Notes under the pieces: model-generated
Database searches by the model: none
Told to the model about the DNA's origin: nothing
Seen by the model: the letters and a program-made list of their open reading frames with translations, nothing else
Part shown: piece after piece, positions 46,063-54,089 of the stretch
How the letters are laid out: every line of letters starts with the position of its first letter
Position numbering within the stretch: position 1 is the stretch's first letter
Origin: CAWUIO01 sp963922455
GTDB taxonomy: Bacteria > Bacteroidota > Bacteroidia > Cytophagales > Microscillaceae
DNA length: 63,436 nucleotides
Direction of reading: 5' to 3'
Assembly: GCA_963922455.1 (NCBI GenBank)
Contig: CAWUIO010000024.1
Coordinates: 1 to 63,436 of the forward strand
Made by a program: the position numbers and the translations under genes

Positions 46063-47322
46063 ATGCGTCAAAACACCCCCGAATGGCTACAAGACATTCA
46101 AGATAAAAGCTGGGAACCGGAGTTGTTTATCTCCGGGGGAGCTATATTTTTTCTTTTACAGGTAAGCGATTGGTTGCACCGTCAATCCATCCTTCTCTTG
46201 CAGCAAGAAGGCTATTACGAGCCCGTTTTGATTGCCGCTTTGCTTACCGCCGCGTTAAATGCGCTCATTTTTGGCTTTTCGGTACACTTAGTACTACGAG
46301 GTTTCTGGGTAGCAGCCGTTACTTTGAGTTACGCTTTTCCCGAAGGGATCCGACGAAAAAAAATCCGTTATCATGAACAATACCAAAAGCACGTAGACAA
46401 AGTACACGATACCGTAGATAATGTGATCCGTTTAGAGACTATTTGTAGTCTTATTTTTTCCCTTTCCTTCTTTTTCTTTATCATCATTGTCGGGGCATTC
46501 ATTACCTTGATGATTATTATTCCGCATAGCCAGCTCGCCGAACAGGTGGGTATGCAAACCTTCTGGATCTTGCGGATTGTTTCTTGTTTTTTCCTGTTTC
46601 TGGCTTTTTTGTATTTGGTAGATTTCTTTTCTTTGGGCTATTTCAAAAAGCACAAATCCTGGAGTAAGCTATATTACCCTATCTACCGTATTTTTTCGCT
46701 TACTACCTTGGCCCCCTTTTACCGAACCACCTATTACACTTTGGTGAGTAATTTAAGTAGCCGTTGGCTTATTTTGGGGGGGATTGCATACATCTTAGTA
46801 GCTTTCGGCCTGACCTTAACCCGTCGGGCGAGCTTGGATGTGTACCTGGATATGCCCAGTTATCTCAATATACAGCCTCGGGCCCATACCCATGATCTGC
46901 GTTACTACGAGGAGCAAAGGCCCCAAGGCCAAATGATAGAACATATGAGTATCCAGTCGGAGATTATTGCGGATGATTTTTTACGGCTTTTCATTGTACA
47001 CCAAAAGATCATTGAGCGTTTATTGGGCAAAAACTGCGAAGACTCCCGTATGAGCCCCCTCACGTATTTTGAATGCTGCTCTGACATTTACCGGGTGTAT
47101 ATTGATACCCATTACCAAATGGGCTACCACTGGCAGTTTCATACCCATCCTCAAACGGGCGAAATGGGCGTGATCACTTTTATTCCTATCATGGACCTAC
47201 CCCCGGGCGAACATATGCTCAAAGTAGTACTCAATGCCGAAAGTGGCGAACACCTTCAAAACCTGATGCAATTGGGCTTGAATAGCGCCACCTATGCCGA
47301 AATTCCCTTTTGGAGGCAATGA
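46063..47322 (+). CDS. Polytopic membrane protein, unknown
   Basis: 419 residues with about five membrane helices (22-42, 55-95, 125-155, 165-190, 235-255) and a soluble C-terminal domain (260-419) ending AEIPFWRQ. No known family is recognised. It follows RlaP in the same direction (34 nt). Its last 36 nt, with the next 11 nt, are copied as a direct repeat 1.17 kb downstream. Element K begins 2 nt after the stop. Confidence 0.62.
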   Translation: MRQNTPEWLQDIQDKSWEPELFISGGAIFFLLQVSDWLHRQSILLLQQEGYYEPVLIAALLTAALNALIFGFSVHLVLRGFWVAAVTLSYAFPEGIRRKKIRYHEQYQKHVDKVHDTVDNVIRLETICSLIFSLSFFFFIIIVGAFITLMIIIPHSQLAEQVGMQTFWILRIVSCFFLFLAFLYLVDFFSLGYFKKHKSWSKLYYPIYRIFSLTTLAPFYRTTYYTLVSNLSSRWLILGGIAYILVAFGLTLTRRASLDVYLDMPSYLNIQPRAHTHDLRYYEEQRPQGQMIEHMSIQSEIIADDFLRLFIVHQKIIERLLGKNCEDSRMSPLTYFECCSDIYRVYIDTHYQMGYHWQFHTHPQTGEMGVITFIPIMDLPPGEHMLKVVLNAESGEHLQNLMQLGLNSATYAEIPFWRQ

Positions 47323-47333
47323 TCGGGGCTTCC
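47287..47333 (+). repeat. 47-bp direct repeat, left copy
   Basis: The last 36 nt of the membrane protein gene plus 11 nt (ending GGGGCTTCC) are identical to 48457-48503. The pair brackets element K and the vapBC cassette. Confidence 0.95.
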
Positions 47334-47641
47334 CGGTGCTAAAAGTATGTACCCAGATGCTCATTTGCGTCGGCACCGGTCGGGCTGTCACTACTCGCCG
47401 GCCTTCCCACGGCCAGCGGCGGGCTCAAACAGGCCGTTCCATCCCTAAGCCAAATCTTTCTTGATTCCACGATGAAACCCGGTACCAAAATCGGGAGGAT
47501 TGAAGATGGAGTTTTTGTGCTATCTGAGATAAGGTAGGATAGGTAAATAGGGGTGAAATTTAATATAGTTTTTGCTTGTGAAAAGAAAAAGGAAATAATA
47601 AAAGCTCAAATTTGTTATATTTATCAGTATAAATAAGAATT
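47323..47641. other. Gene-free stretch with element K before vapB
   Basis: 319 nt: element K (47325-47451) and then AT-rich sequence that should hold the vapBC promoter. No exact TAnnTTTG was found; TATTTATC near 47617 is the nearest. Confidence 0.55.
47325..47451 (-). repeat. Structured intergenic element, copy K
   Basis: 127 bp with a distinct stem, CCGGTGC/GCACCGG, and a 33-nt centre; GTCGGGCTGTCACTACTCGCCGGCC and GGCTCAAACAGGCCGTTCC. The GGGGC end is 2 nt behind the stop of the membrane protein gene. The changed but still complementary stem is a good example of compensation. Confidence 0.88.
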
Positions 47642-47881
47642 TTGAAAAACACAATTGCGAGTAATTACTTGCGTTTATTGAAGCCCCTGAGATTAGAGAT
47701 AAAATTGGAAATTCTTTCGCGTTTGGGGGAAAGCCTCCGTCATGATATTGAATCAAGCCCAGTAAATAAGGAGAGCCTTTTGGATAATTTGTTTGGAGCC
47801 TGGGCTGATACTGCAGATAATTTGGCATATGAAATCTTGAAGGACCGCTCGATCTCTAAATCAGATTTATCTCTCGACTAA
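47642..47881 (+). CDS. VapB-like antitoxin
   Basis: 79 residues, apparently from a TTG (no in-frame ATG upstream). The small charged sequence with helices YLRLLKPLRLEIKLEILSRLGESL and a C-terminal acidic tail resembles antitoxins paired with PIN toxins. Its TAA overlaps the vapC ATG by one base (TAATG). The identity rests mainly on the PIN gene directly downstream. Confidence 0.65.
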   Translation: MKNTIASNYLRLLKPLRLEIKLEILSRLGESLRHDIESSPVNKESLLDNLFGAWADTADNLAYEILKDRSISKSDLSLD

Positions 47882-48303
47882 TGCCCCAATATTTATTAGA
47901 TACAGACATCTGCATATTTTTTCTTAAGGTAAATATTCCTTGAGGGAAAAATTAAAATCAGTCGGGATCCCCGCTTGTGCATTGTCGGAGATTACTCTTT
48001 TAGAACTAATCTATGGAGCTGAAAACAGCGAAAACGTCCAAAAACACGAATGAATTAAGGCAATTGGAGATTCTGTTTGACATTATACCTGCTTACTCAA
48101 GTTTCTCTCTTTTTGCCAAAGAAAAAGCGCGGTTGAAAAAATCAGGAGAACTTATACCCGATTTTGATTTGCTAATTGGCTGTACAGCCGTGACCAACCA
48201 TTTAGTAATGGTTAGCAATTACCTAAGGCATTTACAACGCATTAAAGGGATTCAATTACAAAATTGGATCGAGCCAACTTTCAATCAGTTTATTGATACT
48301 TAG
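47881..48303 (+). pseudogene. VapC-like PIN-domain toxin broken by two frameshifts
   Basis: The ATG at 47881 reads MPQYLLDTDICIFFLK (first PIN acidic residue) and then stops. A second frame from about 47929 reads GKYSLREKL to ALSEITLLELIYGAENSENVQK (acidic Glu). The first frame resumes near 48047 and reads TNELRQLEILFDIIPAYS to IPDFDLLIGCTAVTN (third acidic site). One base seems lost near 47926-47930 and one gained near 48040-48047, beside an A-run. Net length is about 140 codons, normal for VapC. The toxin is thus inactive as written. Confidence 0.85.
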
Positions 48304-48594
48304 GCCAGCCTCATATCTTCCATTCAGATCAAGAACATTCTTGGTAAGCCTAACTTGCTGAGGATTATGAGCGTTCTTATTCTAATTAACTAGGCACCTA
48401 AGTAGAAAATACGATAATCCCTTGTTCAAACCCACAAATTATTTCACTTGTGTAAAGCCACCTATGCCGAAATTCCCTTTTGGAGGCAATGATCGGGGCT
48501 TCCTGATAGAGCTTTTTTGGGGTGTCTAAGCTGTTCCCCAAACTTGTCCCAGTTACCAGTTCTCGGCTCCCGTCTATAAGGTCGCTCTGCTCAC
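48304..48594. other. Gene-free stretch after the vapC pseudogene
   Basis: 291 nt containing the right copy of the 47-bp direct repeat and a CCAGTTCTCGGCTCCC tract (48548-48572) like that near elements A and H. No gene was seen. Confidence 0.6.
48457..48503 (+). repeat. 47-bp direct repeat, right copy
   Basis: Identical to 47287-47333. It carries an out-of-place fragment of the membrane protein gene end and the GGGGCTTCC start of an element, followed by unrelated sequence instead of the rest of the element. Confidence 0.95.
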
Positions 48595-49656
48595 TTACAT
48601 CTGCACATCGTGCGTCATTGGGAATGGTCCCGGAATCTGCTCTGGATCTTCCTCAATCATCTCCCGCAAATCAATCTCAATACCTCGTGAAATAGTAGAG
48701 ATGGGAACATCATTGGCCGAGCCTTCAAAGGGGTTCTCACCCACGGTGCCAATGCGGTGCATGGTATTGAAGATCCAAGAGACAATGACCGTAAAAGGAA
48801 TGGCAAACCAAACAAAAAGAGGAGAAAGCGTAGGAAAGGAGGCTTTTAACTCCAAGCCAATATTGGCAAATTCAGGAATTACCCCAAAAGGCAAAAACAT
48901 GATGAAAGTGCGAACAAAGTCATAGCTGAGGGTAGCATATTGGCGCGGGTAGGGAAAATTTTTAATACGCTCCGACTTCCCTTGTAGATTAAAAAGCTCC
49001 ACTAAAATGGCTTCCAACTCCAAGAAGGAAAACTCCCAGATTAAGCCCTTTTCTTTAAGTTCACGAAGGTGATTGGACTGTAAGGTGAGAACTGCGGTGG
49101 CCTTATTGGTCTTGCCACAAACGTAATGGAGCTCTTCCTTTGATAAATAAGGGGCCAGGGTTTCTTTAATCGGGTTATCTCGCTCCGGGATAAAGACTTT
49201 TTCGTGCCACTCCCGATTGGTGGCATATTCGGTTAGGACTTCCCAAGATTTTTTTTGCCGCATGGCATAGCGAAGGGCCGTCATCCAGGCTACATGCCGA
49301 TGGATAAATCGCTTCTTATGATCGTATAATTCTTCTTCAGAAACAGGTTCTAAGGCCTTTTCATTGCTGACCATATCTTTGACCATAATCCCCCAGGAAC
49401 GGGAATAATTAACAATTCCTCCCCATATTTTGCGGGCTTCCCAAATACGCCCATAGGCGGCGTTGTTTTGAAAACCTATCAGAAAGGCAACCGCGGTACC
49501 AATCAAAGCAATGGGGGTCCAGGGTAAGCGAAGCCAAGTTTGCCCAAATACTTCGTACAAGACCACGGCAGCTGTGGCATAAGCAGAAAATGTAAAAATC
49601 TCCCAACGAGTCCACAAGAGCATCTGAAGGGGAGAATATTTTTTCTTAGTAAACAT
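48595..49656 (-). CDS. Bestrophin-family (RFP-TM, PF01062) membrane protein
   Basis: 353 residues. The N-terminus KYSPLQMLLWTRWEIF, VAFLIGFQNNAAYGRIWEARKIWGGIVNYSR and C-terminal FAIPFTVIVSWIFNTMHRIGTVGENPFEG are the bacterial bestrophin signatures. Bestrophins form pentameric anion or cation channels in the inner membrane. It is the last of a minus-strand set after MarR (72 nt gap). The ligand or ion is not readable. Confidence 0.9.
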   Translation of the reverse strand: MFTKKKYSPLQMLLWTRWEIFTFSAYATAAVVLYEVFGQTWLRLPWTPIALIGTAVAFLIGFQNNAAYGRIWEARKIWGGIVNYSRSWGIMVKDMVSNEKALEPVSEEELYDHKKRFIHRHVAWMTALRYAMRQKKSWEVLTEYATNREWHEKVFIPERDNPIKETLAPYLSKEELHYVCGKTNKATAVLTLQSNHLRELKEKGLIWEFSFLELEAILVELFNLQGKSERIKNFPYPRQYATLSYDFVRTFIMFLPFGVIPEFANIGLELKASFPTLSPLFVWFAIPFTVIVSWIFNTMHRIGTVGENPFEGSANDVPISTISRGIEIDLREMIEEDPEQIPGPFPMTHDVQM

Positions 49657-49728
49657 GGTGTAATACGTTAAGCCGATACGATGCGACTAAAATACCAGAT
49701 TTTTTGAGAACCCCCTAAGCCAAGGCCC

Positions 49729-50334
49729 TCAAGGAGCTTCAAACTCTGGGCAATCTACTCGTAGCTCCCGATCTTGCAGATCTTGTTGTAGCAAGTGACA
49801 AAAATGCTTTCCCTCTCCTTTCTTTTCGTAAAAACGACAGCCCCGGCAAGTACGCTGAACCCGAATAATACCTTGGCGATTGAGGTCGTAAATAAACTGG
49901 TTGAGGGATTGGAATAACTGTACCTGCTCTTCTTCTTTCAAAAAGCCTAAGGCTGTTTGAAGAGGATTGGCAAAGTGCTCCACTTTTTCCAGGACTCGTT
50001 TTCCCGCCTCGGTCAAGTGAAGCGTATACACCCTTTTGTCTTGAGTGGAGGGTTTTTTATCCAGATAGCCCTTCTGATGGAGTACCCGGATAGCATCACT
50101 TACCGTAGGCTTTGTCATATTAAACTCCTCGGCCAAATGGCTTACCTGACTAAGCTCTTCTGGGTGATAGGCAATAAACACCAAAAGCTGGATCTGGATC
50201 GGACTCAGCTCGGCCACTTTGGCGTGATCCCAGAGCAGAACGCGAAAAGCTTCTGAAATTCGCTCTAAGCTACTAATGATCTTGGCCTGAATTTCTTTTT
50301 GCTGGTAGTCTGGATTGAAAATACTGTCTTTCAT
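49729..50334 (-). CDS. MarR-family regulator with C-terminal four-cysteine cluster
   Basis: 201 residues. The winged helix-turn-helix occupies about 25-140 (LSPIQIQLLVFIAYHPEELSQVSHLAEEFNMTKPTVSDAIRVLHQKGYLDKK, then the wing). After it comes an extension with Cys163-x2-Cys166, Cys179 and Cys195. The four cysteines could hold an iron-sulfur cluster or zinc, making the regulator redox- or metal-responsive; this is inference. It lies between a secreted-protein gene and a bestrophin gene in one directional set and may control them. Confidence 0.85.
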   Translation of the reverse strand: MKDSIFNPDYQQKEIQAKIISSLERISEAFRVLLWDHAKVAELSPIQIQLLVFIAYHPEELSQVSHLAEEFNMTKPTVSDAIRVLHQKGYLDKKPSTQDKRVYTLHLTEAGKRVLEKVEHFANPLQTALGFLKEEEQVQLFQSLNQFIYDLNRQGIIRVQRTCRGCRFYEKKGEGKHFCHLLQQDLQDRELRVDCPEFEAP

Positions 50335-50398
50335 AGAAAAAATTTACCGGTTCCCTCCAGGAAACCGGTAATATAAACAAGGATGCTTAATTGAAAAA

Positions 50399-51124
50399 TT
50401 ATTCTTTTATCGAGTAAGGCAGGGACAAGTCACCGCTTGCCACATCGTAAACTTCATATACACCCAGTAAAGGCTTGGAAGAATCCTCGGTGTTTACTTG
50501 CATAAAGCAGGTCACCGCGTCAAATTGAAAATCCAAACGATTGTTCATCCGGTAGTCGGGCACGATCACCCGAATGGTATTCCCTACTGTAATCACCGGA
50601 AAACCCGGCGAATCCATGTACATCGGCATACCTGGGTTGGTAGGAGGTAAGACCACTGAGGCGTCTCCTTGGTTGAATTGCTTGACTGATAAGCCACCTT
50701 TGACCCGCTTATCTTGGTTTAACACCACCCAATGGGGGTGCCAAACGAGGCCGTCATTATCAAACTTTTGATCATTGTTTTCATCCCAAAGTGGGGTATC
50801 ATCAAAATCAGGGTGCGAAGTAAGGGCCAAGGCTACAATCCCATCTGTCTCATTAAAACCTACATCGCTTGGTTTTAAGGTAGTAGGAAATACATAGCCC
50901 AGGACAGGCGCTCCATCCAGTTGCCCGACAGGAGTGGGGGTAGTGGCCCCAGCTTTTCCTGTAACCTTAATTTCCCAGACCGTTACTTGTAAATCTGCAT
51001 CGTGGCGTACTTGAGCTTTGGTGATTGTAAAGTTTCCGTTTGGGGCGTACCTTAAGGTGTCATGGGCCAAAACAGGGCTTCCAAACCATAAAAAAAAGCA
51101 AAGAAAGAAAGTATAAGGTTTCAT
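50399..51124 (-). CDS. Secreted protein of the MarR operon, unknown
   Basis: 241 residues with signal peptide MKPYTFFLCFFLWFGSPVLA. The mature part is beta-rich with VTVWEIKVTGKAG, DGLVWHPHWVVLNQDKRV (His/Trp-rich) and VPDYRMNNRLDFQFDAVTCF. No family is recognised. It is likely periplasmic. It lies 75 nt downstream of the thioredoxin-like gene and 64 nt upstream of marR, consistent with one transcript. Confidence 0.68.
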   Translation of the reverse strand: MKPYTFFLCFFLWFGSPVLAHDTLRYAPNGNFTITKAQVRHDADLQVTVWEIKVTGKAGATTPTPVGQLDGAPVLGYVFPTTLKPSDVGFNETDGIVALALTSHPDFDDTPLWDENNDQKFDNDGLVWHPHWVVLNQDKRVKGGLSVKQFNQGDASVVLPPTNPGMPMYMDSPGFPVITVGNTIRVIVPDYRMNNRLDFQFDAVTCFMQVNTEDSSKPLLGVYEVYDVASGDLSLPYSIKE

Positions 51125-51198
51125 AGGGGTATGAGTTAAAATAGCGGCTAGGATCTCGTATTTAAATTAGGAGTCCTAACTAGTTGGGTTAAAAAAAA

Positions 51199-51432
51199 TT
51201 ACACTTTTACATCTTCTAAGGATGCTCCAAAGTTGATGTGCAAAACATGTTGACTGGGGGTAAGCAAGGCGGGCACAGATTTGACACCTGCCCTTTCTGC
51301 CTCTGCAATTCGAGATGTTTCCTCACTCAAGTGAACCACTTCCACTTGTGAGGCATCCATTAGTTTGAGTAGCTCCTGTTCGGCTCCCAGGCATACTGGG
51401 CAACCAGCGTGATAGAAAATAGATTTGTTCAT
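51199..51432 (-). CDS. Small thioredoxin/glutaredoxin-like protein with CPVC site
   Basis: 77 residues from the ATG at 51432 (MNKSIFYHAGCPVC); an upstream ATG at 51465 would add 11 residues without obvious function. The redox motif CPVC follows the first strand, and VKSVPALLT supplies the cis-Pro loop of the thioredoxin fold. It is first in the set with the secreted protein, the Cys-rich MarR and bestrophin, suggesting a thiol or oxidant response. Confidence 0.8.
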   Translation of the reverse strand: MNKSIFYHAGCPVCLGAEQELLKLMDASQVEVVHLSEETSRIAEAERAGVKSVPALLTPSQHVLHINFGASLEDVKV

Positions 51433-51557
51433 TGTCTTAGTATATAAATGATTGGATATAGGCATAACAGAAATATTATAGTAAGGATTCCTAACTAAAT
51501 GAAAATTTTAAAAAAATTCCCCCTTGGAATAGGGTGATTTGTGAATTGTGTGGGTTT

Positions 51558-51671
51558 GGGGGCTTCCCTCGGCTATTATTTGGGCCCTAGGGCCCAAATA
51601 ATAGCCGAGGTCGGGCTCTCATCACTTATTTTCTTTGAGGAACTCATTTAAGTCGCAGGGGGCAGCCCTAA
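51558..51671 (-). repeat. Degenerate structured element O with 44-bp perfect palindrome
   Basis: GGGGGCTTCC opens the element, then a perfect 44-bp palindrome (51567-51610, centre between 51588 and 51589, arms CCTCGGCTATTATTTGGGCC...) takes the place of stem plus variable centre. GTCGGGCTCTC follows, then unrelated sequence. Its right end, AGGGGGCAGCCC (51657-51668), looks like an element end in the opposite orientation. It is best read as a rearranged copy. Confidence 0.75.
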
Positions 51672-51684
51672 TTCATGACAATTT

Positions 51685-52743
51685 CTATTTTGTGCTGCAC
51701 AAACGCTTAAGCGTACTAAAAAAATTGATGGAAATAGCTTGATACACGGGATCTGCTTCTTGCTTCACACGGAGGGCTTCGGCATTATGGGGATTGTAGT
51801 GTAGGGCAGCATCGCATAGGCTAAGCAATTCTTGGTGAAAAGCTAAGTTGCTCCCGGCAGCGGGTAGTGGGCGATTGATCCAGGAGGATTGTGCCTTGTG
51901 AGATAAGATTTTGGCCAGCAATCGGCTAGCGTCTAGGTTTCTAGGATCTAGAAGATTGGCTTTTCGAGCGTAGGGTTCGGCCAAGTCTAGACGGTCCATT
52001 TGAACGTAAATATCGGCCCAAACGGCATAGGCTTTGGGCCAAGAAGTATCGCATTGGGCCTCAAGCATTTGGGCGAGTTCTTGGGCTTTTTCAAACGCTC
52101 CCACTTCGGCCCATAAAGAAGCCGTAAATCCTTGGATGAAGGGATTGCTTTTTTGTGCAGAGCTGGCAATGACAAGCAGGGTATCCAAGGCTGCTTGGGC
52201 ACCGTGTCGGGAATGGATAATCTCAAGGTATTCCGCTTTGAGATACACTTCTTCGGGGTATTTCCGAATGAGTTGGCCAAAATTCTGTTCGGCTAGGGAT
52301 AAAGCCCTTTGCAGGGCCTGGGGACCTTGTTGGGAGGCTTGGTCTCTTAGGTTGGTGTAGTGGGTAAGGGCTAGATAGACTTCTAAGAGTAAACGCTCAT
52401 CTCCTTCAAGGAAACTCAAGGCACTGTCGAGTTCGCTTTTTAAGGCTAAGCGTTCGTTCAAATCCAGGCTAAGGCGAGCGAGGACGCTTTTGCCCACCCA
52501 AAAACGGGGATCAAAGCTCAGGGCCTTTCGGTAGGAGGTTTCGGCAGGGCCGTAGAAGCCTTGAGCCATGATTTGTTCCCAGCCTTTTTGGTAATAGTAG
52601 CGAGCCGAGTCATGTTGCGTGTGGTAAGGACGGGGCTGGGGCGACCGACAAGAAACCATGCAGAGGAGTCCTAAGACCATGGTCCAGCAGAATAGGTTAG
52701 CGAGGTTAAGAAGCGTTGCTTGTGGAGTTTTCATGTTATTCAT
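51685..52743 (-). CDS. TPR lipoprotein
   Basis: 352 residues. The N-terminus ends in a lipobox (GLLCMVSC), so the mature protein is lipidated at about Cys32. About five TPR-like units follow (50-330; e.g. SYRKALSFDPRFWVGKSVLARLS and AEPYARKANLLDPRNLDASR). Its ATG follows directly on the stop of the DinB gene (TAAATG), so translation is probably coupled. A second ATG three codons in is equally possible. The partner is unknown; position ties it to DinB and macro-domain proteins. Confidence 0.8.
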   Translation of the reverse strand: MNNMKTPQATLLNLANLFCWTMVLGLLCMVSCRSPQPRPYHTQHDSARYYYQKGWEQIMAQGFYGPAETSYRKALSFDPRFWVGKSVLARLSLDLNERLALKSELDSALSFLEGDERLLLEVYLALTHYTNLRDQASQQGPQALQRALSLAEQNFGQLIRKYPEEVYLKAEYLEIIHSRHGAQAALDTLLVIASSAQKSNPFIQGFTASLWAEVGAFEKAQELAQMLEAQCDTSWPKAYAVWADIYVQMDRLDLAEPYARKANLLDPRNLDASRLLAKILSHKAQSSWINRPLPAAGSNLAFHQELLSLCDAALHYNPHNAEALRVKQEADPVYQAISINFFSTLKRLCSTK

Positions 52744-53253
52744 TTACCAATTTCCAGCATAACTTAAGTCTTCCCCACTTATTGCAGCCAGGTGGGCCCG
52801 TTTAATTTTCATGATTTGACGTAAGTGGATGTAGTCGTGGGCGAGCCAGTTGGCCAGTAATTGACCGGCTGATAGGGGGCCAAGCTCCGGATGGAGAAAG
52901 GCTTGTTCCCAAGGGGCGTTCATTTGCCTTCGAAGCCATTGCAAAGAACTGTCCCGGGCTATTAAAAATTCCTTGAGTTTTGCTTCATAATTTTGCTCGG
53001 CATAGTTTCGGGAGCTTACCCAAGCTTCGGGGTCTATGGCTACAAATGGTTCTTCAGGATTTTCCAAGGCTTGGCGGGTGCGGGCCTGGAAATCATCTAC
53101 TTCTTCGTCACAAAGGTGACAAAGGATCTCGAGAAGGTTCCATTGCTGGGCCTGAGGTCTCCAAAGGTAGGTTTCTTCGGGGGTGTTCGACAAGAGATGC
53201 CTAAAAATGTCCCGATTGCGGGTCATTTCCAGAATGATGGGGCTGGGATTCAT
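52744..53253 (-). CDS. DinB-family four-helix-bundle metalloprotein
   Basis: 169 residues. The DinB/YfiT-like fold has the metal-binding His pattern: one in LCHLCDEE (about 46) and two in LAHDYIHLRQIMKIKR (about 139 and 143). Family members include mycothiol- or bacillithiol-dependent transferases and proteins of unknown function. It is 12 nt behind the macro-domain gene and directly ahead of the TPR lipoprotein gene. Confidence 0.85.
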   Translation of the reverse strand: MNPSPIILEMTRNRDIFRHLLSNTPEETYLWRPQAQQWNLLEILCHLCDEEVDDFQARTRQALENPEEPFVAIDPEAWVSSRNYAEQNYEAKLKEFLIARDSSLQWLRRQMNAPWEQAFLHPELGPLSAGQLLANWLAHDYIHLRQIMKIKRAHLAAISGEDLSYAGNW

Positions 53254-53264
53254 GATTTAAGAAG

Positions 53265-53897
53265 TTAAGGAATATCGTATTTTAAGTATTTAGGGTTGCC
53301 GGTGTAGAAATATAGGAAATTATCGTTCATTTTTTTCCAGCTTTCCTCTTCCCGGAAGTGCCCTTGCAAAATGTCTTCCCAAGCTAGGCGCATTTGGCGG
53401 GCACATTCGTAGGCGGGTACTTGGCCTACTCCCGTTCCTAAACCCGGGATGGCCACGCTTAGGACTTTCTCTTTGATGGTTTGTCCATCTTCAAAGCTTT
53501 TATGGTGGATTAAGATGAGTAAGGCTTTGGTGGCTTGGTATATATTGGGTGTATGTAAAATGCTCATAGGATGCCGCATCGTGGGGGCCGAAATGAGATA
53601 AGGAAAATTTTCTTGGTCCGTTTCCACAATTTCGGCTTGGCCCACGAGCAGTTCTCCAAAATGCTTTTGCCGGATTTTTTCCTGCAAACGTTTTTCGACA
53701 TGCCAGCCTAAGTTTTTGGAAATGAGAAAATCCAAGCCTCCATTCATATAACCCATGCTGTTGGCCGGGCTTACCAAAGCATCGGCTTTAAGAGTAAAAA
53801 TCGATTGATTTTTAATCTGGACATTGGGTACTCCATCAAATACTTCATCCCAAGCTTCGCAAAGAGAGGGATTTATATCAACTAAAAAATATTTCAT
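53265..53897 (-). CDS. Macro-domain protein
   Basis: 210 residues from the ATG at 53897 (MKYFLVDINP); an open extension upstream is low-quality and rejected. Macro-fold motifs are DALVSPANSMGYMNGGLDFLI (ADP-ribose pocket), LVGQAEIVET and VLSVAIPGLGTGVGQVP. Such domains bind or hydrolyse ADP-ribose derivatives; the sequence resembles tail-type macro proteins. It is first in a macro - DinB - TPR operon. Function may be ADP-ribosylation reversal; inference. Confidence 0.88.
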   Translation of the reverse strand: MKYFLVDINPSLCEAWDEVFDGVPNVQIKNQSIFTLKADALVSPANSMGYMNGGLDFLISKNLGWHVEKRLQEKIRQKHFGELLVGQAEIVETDQENFPYLISAPTMRHPMSILHTPNIYQATKALLILIHHKSFEDGQTIKEKVLSVAIPGLGTGVGQVPAYECARQMRLAWEDILQGHFREEESWKKMNDNFLYFYTGNPKYLKYDIP

Positions 53898-54089
53898 AGG
53901 ATATTGCTTACTTAAAATTAAGCAGCAAAATGGAAAAAGAGACAATCCCTCACAAAATTGCGCAAGCTCTCTTAAAAAAGTGCAATATTTTTCAACATTT
54001 GCTACCTTAGAATAGCTTGACAATCCTCTGTGACTTTAGTCACAAACATTCGTTCAAAAAAATATAGCTTTACTTAAAATTGAGAACCC

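Noticed and set aside
47881..48303. Programmed frameshifting in vapC
   Set aside because: Two shifts in opposite directions without slip-site or stimulatory features fit random indels better.
53265..53897. Prophage remnant because of the macro-domain gene
   Set aside because: Macro proteins of this type occur in phages, but no phage structural, lysis or integrase genes are nearby, and the gene is in an operon with chromosomal-type genes.
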